A stretch of DNA of 45,057 nt from Acidobacteriota bacterium (GCA_022826755.1 JAJDUG010000006.1:1-45057), one strand, 5' to 3'; positions 16,997-25,464 are shown, counted from the first letter of the stretch. A program made the numbers and translations. The notes: a model not told the origin generated them from the sequence alone.

Positions 16997-17169
16997 GGTG
17001 GGAGATTCCCTTCGGGTCGAACTCCGCGCATGTTGCTCTGAATGCGGCGACCCCGGATATCCGCCTTCGACCTGGCAGTCGTTCAGCGTCGCTTGCCCAT
17101 GTGACTTTGAGAAGCGGACTCTCGTTCTCGGTGTCGGATGACCGGCACCACCTTGCCGTTGTTGTCCCT

Positions 17170-17562
17170 CTACCGGGGGCGGGCGCCCGCCACGGCATGG
17201 AACGCTTGATCGAAGGTCTTGACCTCGCTTACACCACGCCTGCGGCAGCTTGCAAGGTGGCAGAGGTCCCGTGGGCTCAAGCCGGAATACTGTTCATGCA
17301 GTTTTCGGGCCAGGGTGACGTCCTCTTCTTCCAACGGCCACACTTCCACCCGAAACCTTCGGATCAGCGCCATGGCCGAATCGAGAGTTTCGATTCTCGC
17401 AGCCGGAAGATAGGCGTGCACCAACTCTTGGAGAACCTCCGCCGAGGTGCAGAGCGGCGAACCGTTCCGATTGGCTTCGACGAAGAAGTCCCGAGCAGGG
17501 TCTCGAAGTGGATGAGGTCGTCCGACCGCGTACATGAAGAGGTTGGTGTCGACAAAGATCAC
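17170..17562 (-). CDS. PIN-domain toxin (VapC-like), first module
   Basis: 130-residue PIN-domain ribonuclease, the toxin of a type II module. The metal-binding acids are in place: D5 in FVDTNLF, E46 in EVLQEL, D99 in SPRDLCHLA and D118 in KTFDQAF. The start is GTG at 17562, overlapping the antitoxin stop by 4 bases (GTGA), so the toxin is translationally coupled to its antitoxin. RNA target unknown. Confidence 0.85.
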   Translation of the reverse strand: MIFVDTNLFMYAVGRPHPLRDPARDFFVEANRNGSPLCTSAEVLQELVHAYLPAARIETLDSAMALIRRFRVEVWPLEEEDVTLARKLHEQYSGLSPRDLCHLASCRRRGVSEVKTFDQAFHAVAGARPR

Positions 17563-17834
17563 GTATCGGATGCACCCCTTCGACGCGATTGATTGATCAG
17601 GTCCAGGTGCCGGTTCCAGTCCGGTTCCGTCTCAGATCCCTCCCGACGGTCGCAAGCGCGGAAAAATTCTTCCAGATCCTCCGGGGATTGGAAGGGCTTG
17701 GCCTGCTGCCGCTCCTGCAGGCGCTCGCGAGCCGCGGCCCTCAACCATGCGCTCAACGTCATGCCCTCCCTTCGCGCCTGGTGCACGAAACGGTCTCGAT
17801 CTTCATCGGGGATGACAAGCTGAACTCTGGCCAT
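17559..17834 (-). CDS. Ribbon-helix-helix-type antitoxin, first module
   Basis: About 91 residues. The N-terminal part MARVQLVIPDEDRDRFVHQA followed by GMTLSAWLRAAARERL fits a ribbon-helix-helix DNA-binding fold. The C-terminal half is acidic and polar (SPEDLEEFFRACDRR), the usual toxin-neutralising tail. A GTG at 17843 would add three residues; the ATG at 17834 is preferred because AGGTG lies 7 bases before it. The stop overlaps the toxin start. It probably represses its own operon by binding the palindrome at 17862-17880. Confidence 0.78.
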   Translation of the reverse strand: MARVQLVIPDEDRDRFVHQARREGMTLSAWLRAAARERLQERQQAKPFQSPEDLEEFFRACDRREGSETEPDWNRHLDLINQSRRRGASDT

Positions 17835-17861
17835 GGCAATCACCTGTATTAACTATAAGCA

Positions 17862-17880
17862 TGTGTATACATATTACACA
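17862..17880 (-). promoter_or_regulatory. Putative operator of the first toxin-antitoxin module
   Basis: TGTGTA at 17862-17867 and TACACA at 17875-17880 form a perfect 6-bp inverted repeat with a 7-bp spacer, 28 bases upstream of the antitoxin ATG. A TATAGT hexamer lies between the palindrome and the gene. This is the usual place for autoregulation by a ribbon-helix-helix antitoxin. Confidence 0.45.
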
Positions 17881-17975
17881 CACTTGCCTCAGCGATCAAC
17901 TTCCACGGGTTTCTCCCGGAGCATGACTTTGCCCCGGCCGCTTGGTGATGCTACCATGAGCGGGTAAGGTATGAT

Positions 17976-17998
17976 GTACATGTTAATGAACATTACAG
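17976..17998 (+). promoter_or_regulatory. Putative operator of the second toxin-antitoxin module
   Basis: TGTACATGTT-AATG-AACATTACA: the inner ATGTT/AACAT arms are perfect and extend outward with a one-base offset (TGTA/TACA). A possible -10 box TATGAT (17970-17975) adjoins it. The Phd-type antitoxin starts 8 bases downstream. Confidence 0.45.
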
Positions 17999-18006
17999 GT
18001 GGATCG

Positions 18007-18288
18007 ATGACTGACAAGCATTCTATCGCCGAGGCGCGCCGCAATCTACCGAAACTCGTTCGCGTGGCAGAACAGGGAATGGAGGTGGAGTTGACGCGGC
18101 GCGGCAAGCCCGTCGCGGTGTTGATCGGCTGCAAGCAATTCGAGCGGCTCGCTTCGAGCCGCCGCAGTTTCGTTACGGCGTATCAGGTCTTTACGAATGA
18201 GAGCGACCTCAGGGAGCTTGCACTTGACCCTGACAAACTGTTTACGAGGCAACGGGAGAAAACACCGGGACGCGACGTTCGATTGTGA
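18007..18288 (+). CDS. Phd/YefM-type antitoxin, second module
   Basis: 93 residues. The N-terminal DNA-binding domain of the Phd/YefM class is recognisable: HSIAEARRNLPKLVRVAEQG, then VELTRRGKPVAVLIGCKQFE. The remainder (YQVFTNESDLRELALDPDKL) is the toxin-binding tail. The frame opens at 17971 inside the presumed operator, so the ATG at 18007, preceded by AGGTGG, is chosen. The toxin follows after 3 bases. Such antitoxins bind palindromes over their own promoter; one lies immediately upstream. Confidence 0.85.
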   Translation: MTDKHSIAEARRNLPKLVRVAEQGMEVELTRRGKPVAVLIGCKQFERLASSRRSFVTAYQVFTNESDLRELALDPDKLFTRQREKTPGRDVRL

Positions 18289-18291
18289 ACT

Positions 18292-18702
18292 GTGAAATAC
18301 CTGCTCGATACCAACATCATCTCGGAGCCTCTCAAGCCGAAGCCGTCCAGCAGCGTCATGCGGCAGTTACGCCGGCATGAGGACGACATTGCGATTCCGG
18401 CGCCCGTCTGGCACGAGTTGCGGTTCGGCTGCGCCCGCCTGGGTCCTTCACGACAACGGGAAGCTATCGAGCGCTATATCGAGGATGTCGTGCTGGCAAG
18501 CCTTCCAGTGCTGGAGTATGACCAGCGAGCCGCTGACTGGCATGCGACCGAACGTGCGCGGCTGAGCGCAGCCGGCAGCACGCCACCGTTTATTGACGGG
18601 CAGATTGCCGCGATCGCTTTCGTCCATAACCTGACCTTGGTCACGTCGAATGTGAGCGACTTTCAGCAGTTCAAGGGACTACGAGTACGAAGTTGGGCGT
18701 AA
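18292..18702 (+). CDS. PIN-domain toxin (VapC/FitB-like), second module
   Basis: 136-residue PIN-domain ribonuclease. Acidic site: D6 in LLDTNIISE, E42 in VWHELRFG, D102 in PFIDGQIAAIA and D123 in SNVSDFQQF. The TPPFIDGQIAAIA pattern and the NxxDF ending are those of the FitB/VapC branch. GTG start 3 bases after the antitoxin stop. This module is divergent from the first PIN module and belongs to a different antitoxin class. Confidence 0.87.
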   Translation: MKYLLDTNIISEPLKPKPSSSVMRQLRRHEDDIAIPAPVWHELRFGCARLGPSRQREAIERYIEDVVLASLPVLEYDQRAADWHATERARLSAAGSTPPFIDGQIAAIAFVHNLTLVTSNVSDFQQFKGLRVRSWA

Positions 18703-18747
18703 GCCCGGTCCGTAACCCCCTACCGCATCAGCCTTCGCCATTCGGCG

Positions 18748-18767
18748 ACTCCCCCTCAAGGGGGAAG
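18748..18767 (+). repeat. ACTCCCCC hairpin repeat, copy 1
   Basis: ACTCCCCC-TCAA-GGGGGAAGT forms a strong short hairpin 46 bases after the toxin stop. The same element lies at 43645-43665, 59 bases after the NRAMP-like gene. Both follow a stop codon, so they may end or stabilise transcripts, though neither is followed by a long T-run. Confidence 0.6.
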
Positions 18768-18897
18768 TGATAGAAGGCTCCACCCGCAGGCGATCCGGAG
18801 GGGGGCAGACGCGGCGTTTGGGGAGTGACGGTCAGCAGCGAGGGCGGAACCGTGAAACGGTAGGGAGCTGTTTCATTAGCACGAGGCGCCCAAGGGG

Positions 18898-18941
18898 GAT
18901 GCCCACCCGGGAACGCGGGCGTCCCGCCCGCATCCTTATTT
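18898..18941 (+). repeat. GC-rich hairpin repeat (REP-like), copy 2
   Basis: Contains GCGGGCG (18915-18921), TCC, CGCCCGC (18925-18931), followed by ATCCTTATT. In one frame it spells the meaningless peptide MPTRERGRPARIL, identical in the copy at 33638. Confidence 0.85.
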
Positions 18942-19094
18942 CTTTGTCTTGATGGAGTTTGCGGAGCGTCAGGGCAACTTTGCAGGCAGCCGGCTCTTCG
19001 GCGTGAACCGCGACGGCAAGGCCCAAGGAGACTCACGGCGCCGCTACCGGTCGATCCATGGGGCCGAGTGGGGCGATGTTGTGGTGGGTTTTGG

Positions 19095-19130
19095 GGGGGG
19101 CGGGAGGCCCGCGCTCCCGGGTGGGCATCG
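19095..19130 (-). repeat. GC-rich hairpin repeat (REP-like), copy 3
   Basis: Inverted relative to copy 2, about 155 bases away, with a slightly degenerate core (GGGCCTCCCGCCC on the minus strand). Copies 2 and 3 thus bracket a short unique segment in the spacer between the second toxin and the PSCyt1 gene. No gene is supported in 18703-19245. Confidence 0.75.
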
Positions 19131-19156
19131 TCCACACCATAACCCGCGAATTCCCG

Positions 19157-19186
19157 TTGCCGCCCGGCAGGGCGGGAGAATAAAAT
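19157..19186 (+). promoter_or_regulatory. Promoter of the PSCyt1/DUF1553-DUF1501 operon
   Basis: TTGCCG, 18-bp spacer, TAAAAT; the start falls about 53 bases before the ATG at 19246. Confidence 0.5.
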
Positions 19187-19245
19187 GAGAGAACCGAGCG
19201 GCAACCCCTATTCGGTTTCGACTATCGGAGCGGCTGTCTGACTCC

Positions 19246-22200
19246 ATGAAGGCTAAATCCCTAATGTCAAGACTGATTGTGGCTGCGGCCCTGGTGTTCT
19301 GCCTGGCCGGGTCGGGACTGGCGTCTGAGAAGTTCCCGGCCGAGGCCCTGGAGTTTTTCGAGAAAGAGGTGCGTCCGGTCCTGGCCGCGCACTGCTACGA
19401 CTGCCACGGTCCCCAGATGCAGCAGGGCGGGCTGCGGCTGGACTCGAGGGAGGCAGTGCTCAAGGGGGGGAGCCGGGGAGCCGCGGTGGTGGAAGGGGAG
19501 CCCGGATCAAGCTGGTTGATCAGGGCGGTTCGCCACCAGGAGTTGGAGATGCCGCCGGCCGGCCGGCTGTCTCCCGAGCAGATCGGATCCCTGGAGCGCT
19601 GGGTCGCCATGGGCGTCCCCTGGCCCGAGCCTGCCGCCGCCCCGGGCGGACCCGCGGGAGTGGATGAGTTCTACGCCGGAATGCTGCGGGAGCACTGGTC
19701 CTATCAACCTCTGGCCGAACCCCGGGCGCCGGAAAATGGAGCGCTTGCCCCGGGGCATCCGGTGGACCGGTTCATCCTGGCGGAACTGGAACGCCGGGGG
19801 CTGAAGCCGGCCGCGCCGGGCGACCGGAAGACCCTGGTCCGAAGGCTCAGCCTGGTGTTGACCGGGCTGCCTCCCGAGCCCGAAGAAGTGGATCGATTCG
19901 TTCGGGATACCTCCCCCAACGCCTACGAGCGGCTGGTGGACCGTCTCTTCGCTTCTCCTCACCTGGGGGAACGGTGGGCGCGTCACTGGATGGACGTGAT
20001 GCGCTTCGGGGAAACCTACGGCTACGAGTGGAACTACGAGCTGCTGGCTGCCTGGCGCTACCGGGACTACCTGATCCGGGCCTTCAACCAGGACCTGCCC
20101 TTCGACCAGTTGGTCCGGGAACACGTGGCCGGCGACTTGCTGGAACGACCCCGCATCGACCGCAGGTTGGGACTGAACGAGTCCCTGGCCGGGGCGGCAT
20201 TTTTCCGCCTGGGAGAGATGGGTCACGACAACTGCGTGACCTTCCGGGAGATCCGCACCGACGTGGTCGACAACCAGATCGACACCCTCACCAAGGCTTT
20301 TCAGGGCCTGACGGTGGCCTGTGCCCGCTGCCACGACCACAAGCTGGACCCCGTCCCCACCCAAGACTATTACGCGCTCTACGGGATCCTGAACAGCTCG
20401 CGCCAGCTTTCCCGGACGCTGGATGTCGGGGACTCCGACCAATGGATCAAGGATCGTCTCAAGAAGCTGAAATCTTCTATCCGCAAGGAGCTGGCCCGGC
20501 TTTGGATTCGCCGGTCCGAACAGATACCCGACACCCTGCTGGCCCTCCAGGCAGCCCAGGCCGTCGGCGTCCCGGACGCGGCCCGGGCCGCCGGTCTCGA
20601 ACCCGAGAGGCTGGAGCGATGGCGCCAGGTCCTGCTCAAGCAGAGCATGGACCCCGAGGGGATTCTTTACCCCTGGGCAGCCATCGCCTGTGAGGCCGGG
20701 TTGTCTCCCGGACGGTTCCGTCAGGCCTGGTCGAAGATGGAGACCCACTACAGGAGCGAGAGGGCGGAGCGCAAGGACTTCAACCGCACCCACTTTCTGA
20801 GCTTCGGCGATTTTCGTACCGGCAGTCCAGGCGAGTGGCGCCCCGACGGTCTCGGACTCATGGGGGGGGCGGTAAACGATGGGGCATTGACCCTCGACAC
20901 CGGCGGCTCCCGAGTGGTTTCGGGAATTCTCTCCGCCGGCCTCTACAGCCACGTCCTCTCGGAACGCCTCAACGGCGCCCTGCGCTCTCCCTATCTGCCC
21001 AAGGACAAGAAGTTCGTGAGTCTGCGGCTCATGGGAGGCAAGCTGGCTTCCCGCCGGACCATTGTGGATCACTGCATTCTCGGCGACGACTACAAGCCGC
21101 TGGAGAGCGACCGCCTGTCCTGGTACCGGATACCCATCAAGCACCGCGACACGACCTTCCCGCTCTATGTCGAGCTGGTCACCAAGGACGGGAATCCTCG
21201 CATACCCGAGCGCCCCCGGCATCTGAAGGACTACACCGAGGAGGACTTTGTCAGTCCTGGGTCCTATTTCGGCATTTCTCAGGCGGTGCTGCACGACATC
21301 GAGGAACTGCCGCGGGAGGAACTGGACCACTTGGCCCCGCTGTTCCAGGGGAATCCGCCGCGAAGTGCCGAGCAGTTGGCCCGGCGCTATGGAGCCGCCA
21401 GCCGGCGGGCCCTGACCGCCTGGGCCAAGGGGAAGGCGGGGTTGCCGGAGGTGGGTTGGATCAATTGGCTGATCGGGAATGAGCTGTTGGAGAACCGCAA
21501 GGATCTGAGTCCCCGGCTCGACAGGCTGGTTTCCGCCTACCGCAACCTGGAGGCCCGCCTCTCAAACCCGCGGATCATCAGCTCGATGGGCGATATCGAC
21601 CCTGGATTCGATGCCCCCCTGCTGGAGAAGGGAGACGCCAAGCGTCCCGGCGATCCGGTGCCTCGCGGCTACCTGACCATGTTGAAGGCCTCCGGTTCGG
21701 CCTTCCGTACCCCGGGCAGCGGGCGCAGGGAACTGGCCGAAATCATCGCCTCGGGCGACAATCCGCTCACGGCCCGGGTGATGGTGAACCGTCTCTGGCA
21801 CCACGTGTTCGGCCGAGGCATCGTGGCCACCGTGGATGACTTCGGCCGATTCGGAGACAAGCCCACCCATCCCCAACTGCTCGACTACCTGGCCAGCCGA
21901 TTCGCCAAGGATGGATGGTCGGTCAAGCGCTTGCTGCGCCTGCTGGTCCTCTCGGAGACCTTTCGCCAGTCCAGCCGGCCGTCGTCCTTGGCCACCAGGG
22001 TCGACCCCGACAACCGGAGCCTCCACCACTACCCGCTGCGGCGGCTGGAGGCCGAGGTCATTCGGGACACCATCCTGTCAGCCTCGGGGAGGTTGGAGCC
22101 CCGGCTCTACGGCCCCAGCATCCAGCCCTTTCGGGACGACCCCAAGGATTATCGCAAGCTGCTCTCCGGACCCCTGGACGGAAACGGGCGGCGCAGCCTC

Positions 22201-22596
22201 TATCTGAGGGTGACCCGCATGGAGAGTCCGCCTTTTCTGGAACTGTTCGACTTTCCGGCGCCCTCGGCCACGCGCGGTCGTCGGGACCGCACCAACGTGC
22301 CTTCCCAGGCCCTGGCGCTGCTAAATGACGCCTTTGTGGTGGAGCAGGCCGGCTTTTGGGCGGAGAGGCTGCTGGCTGAAAGGGACGAAACGGTGGAAGC
22401 TCGCCTGCAACGAATGTTCCGCCGGGCGCTGGGCCGTTCCCCGGACTCGACCGAGCTGGGGCGATTCAAGGGCGCGGTCTCGCGGCTGTCGGCCTTGCAC
22501 GGCATCGCTGAAGAGAATATACTGGGCGAAAAAAAAGTGTGGAAAGACGTGGCTCACGCCATGTTCAACCTGAAAGAGCTTATCTATCTGTTCTGA
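19246..22596 (+). CDS. Exported PSCyt1-DUF1549-DUF1553 multidomain cytochrome protein
   Basis: 1116 residues, exported: the signal peptide has core LIVAAALVFCLAGSGLA. The order is that of planctomycete-type proteins. A PSCyt1 haem domain holds CYDCH (residues 50-54) and LEMPPAGRLSPEQI. DUF1549 (PSCyt2) follows, with HPVDRFILAELERRGL and FASPHLGERWARHWMDVMRF. A second CxxCH, CARCHDHKLDPVPTQDYYAL, is near residue 360. A variable middle precedes DUF1553 (PSD1) with NPLTARVMVNRLWHHVFGRG, LHHYPLRRLEAEVIRDTIL and TNVPSQALALLNDAF. Biochemical role unknown; it is abundant in Planctomycetota, Verrucomicrobiota and Acidobacteriota, and often speculatively tied to breakdown of complex carbohydrates. It is translated with the DUF1501 gene 9 bases downstream. 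The second CxxCH sits in DUF1549 and may bind metal instead of haem. Confidence 0.92.
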   Translation: MKAKSLMSRLIVAAALVFCLAGSGLASEKFPAEALEFFEKEVRPVLAAHCYDCHGPQMQQGGLRLDSREAVLKGGSRGAAVVEGEPGSSWLIRAVRHQELEMPPAGRLSPEQIGSLERWVAMGVPWPEPAAAPGGPAGVDEFYAGMLREHWSYQPLAEPRAPENGALAPGHPVDRFILAELERRGLKPAAPGDRKTLVRRLSLVLTGLPPEPEEVDRFVRDTSPNAYERLVDRLFASPHLGERWARHWMDVMRFGETYGYEWNYELLAAWRYRDYLIRAFNQDLPFDQLVREHVAGDLLERPRIDRRLGLNESLAGAAFFRLGEMGHDNCVTFREIRTDVVDNQIDTLTKAFQGLTVACARCHDHKLDPVPTQDYYALYGILNSSRQLSRTLDVGDSDQWIKDRLKKLKSSIRKELARLWIRRSEQIPDTLLALQAAQAVGVPDAARAAGLEPERLERWRQVLLKQSMDPEGILYPWAAIACEAGLSPGRFRQAWSKMETHYRSERAERKDFNRTHFLSFGDFRTGSPGEWRPDGLGLMGGAVNDGALTLDTGGSRVVSGILSAGLYSHVLSERLNGALRSPYLPKDKKFVSLRLMGGKLASRRTIVDHCILGDDYKPLESDRLSWYRIPIKHRDTTFPLYVELVTKDGNPRIPERPRHLKDYTEEDFVSPGSYFGISQAVLHDIEELPREELDHLAPLFQGNPPRSAEQLARRYGAASRRALTAWAKGKAGLPEVGWINWLIGNELLENRKDLSPRLDRLVSAYRNLEARLSNPRIISSMGDIDPGFDAPLLEKGDAKRPGDPVPRGYLTMLKASGSAFRTPGSGRRELAEIIASGDNPLTARVMVNRLWHHVFGRGIVATVDDFGRFGDKPTHPQLLDYLASRFAKDGWSVKRLLRLLVLSETFRQSSRPSSLATRVDPDNRSLHHYPLRRLEAEVIRDTILSASGRLEPRLYGPSIQPFRDDPKDYRKLLSGPLDGNGRRSLYLRVTRMESPPFLELFDFPAPSATRGRRDRTNVPSQALALLNDAFVVEQAGFWAERLLAERDETVEARLQRMFRRALGRSPDSTELGRFKGAVSRLSALHGIAEENILGEKKVWKDVAHAMFNLKELIYLF

Positions 22597-22605
22597 GGCC
22601 TCACC

Positions 22606-24021
22606 ATGTCGATTCGAAAAGGGGACGGAGAGGGTTGTCCGGGATATGCTGGCGCTCCGCTGACGCGGCGCGAAGTGCTCAAGCAGGCCGCCAATGGTTT
22701 CGGAATGCTGGCGCTGTCTTCGCTCATGGCCGATAAGGCCTACGCCGGGCTTGTTCCCACGGCCATGCCTCATTTCCCTTCCAAGGTGAAAAACGTCATC
22801 CTCTGCTTCATGCCGGGCGGGGTCTCGCACATGGATACTTTCGACCCCAAGCCCAAGCTGAACGAACTGCACGGCCAGCTTTCGGGAGACGGGCAGAGAA
22901 CCTGGCAGGGGTGCCCCTGGAGCTTCGATCGCTACGGACAGTCCGGGATGCCCGTCAGCGAGCTGCTCCCCCATATCGCCACCTGCGTCGACGATCTGGC
23001 CGTGGTCCGCTCCATGGTCTCCGGGTTTCCACTTCATCCCCGGGGCAACATCCTGTTCCACACCGGCAGGAACGTGGGAGGGCATCCCAGCCTGGGATCC
23101 TGGATCACCTACGCCTTGGGCAGCGAGAACAAGAACCTGCCCGGATATGTGCTGCTGCACACCGGAGACATTCCCCCCGGCGGCCTGGAGAATTTCTCCA
23201 ACGGCTTCCTGCCGGCCACCCACCAGGCCCTGCCCGTCAAGGCCGAGGGCAATGCCATCGACAACCTGGCGGCCTCCGACGACCCGCGGCTGCAGCAGGC
23301 CAAGCTGGACCTGCTCCTGGACCAGGACCGGGCCTTCGGCGCCTCGGGCGGCAGCAACGACGCGGTCGAGGCGGCCATCCGCAACTACGAAATGGCCTAC
23401 CGCATGCAATCGCTGGTGCCGGACGTTCTGGATCTGGACAAGGAGACCGAAGCCACCAAGCGTCTCTACGGCCTGGACACCACCAACAAGGACAAGCGGA
23501 ACTACAGCCTGCAGTGTCTGCGGGCCCGCCGGCTGGTGGAGGAAGGGGTTCGCTTCGTGGAGATCACCTGCCCGGTTCTGTTCGGGCAGAACAACGGGAC
23601 CTGGGATCAGCACTCCTACCTGAAGCGGGGCCACGAAGCCAATGCGCTGGTGACCGACCAGGCGGTGGCCGCGCTGATCAAGGACCTCAAGTCCCGCGGC
23701 ATGCTGGAGGAGACGCTGCTTATCTGGGGCACCGAGTTCGGACGGACCCCCGACAGCTCCAACGGCGACGGCCGCGACCACCTGGAAACCGCCTTCACCG
23801 TCTTCATGGCCGGCGGGGGCGTCAAGGGCGGCACTCTCTATGGCGAAACCGACGAGATCGGCAAGAAAGCGGTGGAGAACATCACCACCGTGCACGACCT
23901 CCATGCCACCATCCTCCACCTGGTGGGCCTCGACCACGAAAAGCTGACCTACCGCTTCGGCGGCCGGGACCTCAGCCTGACCGACGTCCACGGCAGCGTC
24001 ATCAACCCCATCCTGGCGTAA
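22606..24021 (+). CDS. DUF1501 family protein (alkaline-phosphatase/sulfatase-like fold)
   Basis: 471 residues and the standard partner of PSCyt1/DUF1553 proteins. The N-terminus TRREVLKQAANGFGMLALSS resembles a Tat-type export signal, although the twin arginine is followed by EVLK instead of the usual FLK. Family features are VKNVILCFMPGGVSHMDTFD (start of the metal-site fold), FPLHPRGNILFHTGRNVGGH, LLIWGTEFGRTPDS and HDLHATILHLVGLDHEKLTY. The conserved acids and histidines suggest a phosphatase/sulfatase-type metal centre, but no activity has been established for the family. The gene starts 9 bases after the preceding stop. A strong hairpin follows at 24055-24097. Confidence 0.9.
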   Translation: MSIRKGDGEGCPGYAGAPLTRREVLKQAANGFGMLALSSLMADKAYAGLVPTAMPHFPSKVKNVILCFMPGGVSHMDTFDPKPKLNELHGQLSGDGQRTWQGCPWSFDRYGQSGMPVSELLPHIATCVDDLAVVRSMVSGFPLHPRGNILFHTGRNVGGHPSLGSWITYALGSENKNLPGYVLLHTGDIPPGGLENFSNGFLPATHQALPVKAEGNAIDNLAASDDPRLQQAKLDLLLDQDRAFGASGGSNDAVEAAIRNYEMAYRMQSLVPDVLDLDKETEATKRLYGLDTTNKDKRNYSLQCLRARRLVEEGVRFVEITCPVLFGQNNGTWDQHSYLKRGHEANALVTDQAVAALIKDLKSRGMLEETLLIWGTEFGRTPDSSNGDGRDHLETAFTVFMAGGGVKGGTLYGETDEIGKKAVENITTVHDLHATILHLVGLDHEKLTYRFGGRDLSLTDVHGSVINPILA

Positions 24022-24054
24022 GAGCACCCAACCCCAATCAGGTTCCGTTCCATC

Positions 24055-24097
24055 CCGGCGAGAGCGCTTCCTCAGCGGAAGCGCTCCCGCACGCCGG
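24055..24097 (+). terminator. Long GC-rich hairpin downstream of the DUF1501 gene
   Basis: The inner stem GAGCGCTTCC (24062-24071) / GGAAGCGCTC (24077-24086) is perfect with a TCAGC loop. An outer stem CCGGCG (24055-24060) / CGCCGG (24092-24097) adds six pairs. There is no T-run, so it may stabilise the 3' end or act as a non-canonical terminator. It lies 33 bases after the stop. Confidence 0.55.
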
Positions 24098-24113
24098 GGC
24101 AACTGTTCCCGGA

Positions 24114-24455
24114 CAAGTCCCGCCCCTGCCCCCCACGACGGGACGGATCATTCGAGATTGAAACAGAGGGGCGTTAATAAAGACGAACCACGAATGAACA
24201 CGAATCCGAATGGATCTGTTTCGGTTTTTCTTCGTGGCCTATCGGCAACCAGGACCCTGTCCCGTTGATCCGGTTATCTACCGATTGAACATGGATGCAC
24301 GGGATGCGCAGGGTTAACAGGACGAGAGGCTGTGGCACGGGAAGCCGACTCGCTGCGGTTTTCCTCACCCGAACCCAAGGGCGTTCCCTTTGAGTGGGTC
24401 AAGAACCTTGTCTTTCTTGGTGGCCCTTCGCCGTCCTTCCTGTGTCTTCGTGGAT
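24114..24455 (-). repeat. Long mosaic intergenic repeat, copy 2 (family A)
   Basis: Inverted counterpart of 127-457. Read on the minus strand it runs CCACGAAGACAC, CTTGACCCACTCAAAGGGAA, the 9-bp-period CCTGTTAAC module, ACCGGATCAACGGGACAGGG, GCCGATAGGCC, the ATTCGTGTTC/ATTCGTGGTT module and CCCGTCGTGGGG. It carries GAAGGACGGCGAAGGGCCACC, which copy 1 has lost and the fragment at 9308-9342 partly keeps. Confidence 0.85.
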
Positions 24456-24499
24456 AACTCTTTTGTCTGTTGTTTGAGACAAGGGCGGGTTCGGCCCGG

Positions 24500-24718
24500 T
24501 CAGGAGAAGAACGCCAGCAGAACCCAGAGCACCAGGCCCGAGGAGATGATCAACAGGATGCAGACGGTGGTGATCACCAACGAGAGGATGCGAAAGAAGG
24601 TCTCCAGGAACCGAAATGCCGGAAAATCCAGCAGATCTGTCTCCAATTCAGGAGGTTGCGGTGGTTTCTTCGGGTTTGACTGATCTACCAGGTGAAGACG
24701 TGCTGCAGATCTGTTCAT
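24500..24718 (-). CDS. Small single-pass membrane protein, unknown function
   Basis: 72 residues. The first 35 are polar and proline-rich (NPKKPPQPPELETDLLDF); the rest is one long hydrophobic segment (FFRILSLVITTVCILLIISS, then GLVLWVLLAFF), typical of a tail-anchored or small inner-membrane protein. No Shine-Dalgarno sequence is visible before the ATG at 24718 and no family is recognised. It lies directly beside repeat family A and is isolated. It is kept because of the coherent polar-then-hydrophobic layout, but could be a chance frame. The following 290 bases (24719-25007) hold nothing I can name. Confidence 0.45.
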   Translation of the reverse strand: MNRSAARLHLVDQSNPKKPPQPPELETDLLDFPAFRFLETFFRILSLVITTVCILLIISSGLVLWVLLAFFS

Positions 24719-25007
24719 GGGTTGATTCCAGGCGGCTTGCTCAATGGTGTGACCGGCGCCTATGAACTAGTACCGCTCGATCTCCCGAGGATCATCACCC
24801 CGAAAAAATAAATCTCGACGGTCAGCACCAGTTCGGCCCACCCAACGCCCGACCCCGGAAGGATGGGGCGGAGGTCTCCGGGGCGCCGAGCCTGACGGCT
24901 TGCGTCCGAACCCCGGGCCGTATACAGTGTTTCTCGGGACGCGTCTTCCTGCCGGCCGCGGAAATCCCGGGCGGCTCGGCAAGACCCAAGCCGGACGGAG
25001 GAACCGA

Positions 25008-25448
25008 GTGGCTAGAGGCCCCAAGAGGCCGGTTGCATGGGCGGCCGCGGCGGTGTTGGCGGCCATGGCCCTGCACGGGGGCTGCATTCCGGTGGGAGAG
25101 GACACGATAGAGGTCACGGTCTCGGCCTACAACTCCCATCCCGACCAGACCGATGAAACTCCCTACGTTGCCGCTTGGGGAGACCGGCTGGAACCGGGCA
25201 TGAGATCCATCGCCGTTTCCCGGGACCTGATTCCGCTGGGCTTCGTACGCGGAGCAAGGGTGAGGATCGAGGGGTTCCCCGGCCGGCGCTTCCTCGTACT
25301 GGACAAGATGCACCACCGCTGGCGCCGGCGCATCGACATCTACATGGGAGACGACCTCGAGGCGGCGCGGAAGTGGGGAACCCGCCGGCTCCGAGTCCAC
25401 TATTTCTCCAGTTGGATCCAAAAGAGCGTGAAGCCTCGCGAGCGCTGA
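25008..25448 (+). CDS. 3D-domain lipoprotein (RlpA/MltA-like double-psi barrel)
   Basis: About 146 residues. The N-terminus is a lipoprotein-like signal ending AAVLAAMALHGGC, so the mature protein is probably lipid-anchored at the cell envelope. The body matches the 3D domain, named for conserved aspartates and related to lytic transglycosylase barrels: VTVSAYNSHPDQTD, SIAVSRDLIPLGFVRGARV, VLDKMHHRWRRRIDIYMG. It likely acts on or binds peptidoglycan (inference). The frame extends upstream to 24900, but the GTG at 25008 has a perfect GGAGG six bases before it and gives a proper signal peptide. It is followed at 16 bases by the oxidoreductase gene. Confidence 0.8.
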   Translation: MARGPKRPVAWAAAAVLAAMALHGGCIPVGEDTIEVTVSAYNSHPDQTDETPYVAAWGDRLEPGMRSIAVSRDLIPLGFVRGARVRIEGFPGRRFLVLDKMHHRWRRRIDIYMGDDLEAARKWGTRRLRVHYFSSWIQKSVKPRER

Positions 25449-25464
25449 CCGGGAGCTTGAAAGC

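Noticed and set aside
18904-18952. Apparent small protein beginning MPTRERGRPARIL, also at 33639
   Set aside because: It is the GC hairpin repeat translated in one frame; it recurs in spacers and is not a gene.
19507-21330. 607-codon frame on the minus strand over the PSCyt1/DUF1553 gene
   Set aside because: Antisense of a gene with strong family motifs; no recognised motif of its own.
22321-24102. 593-codon frame on the minus strand over the DUF1501 gene
   Set aside because: Shadow of the DUF1501 gene.
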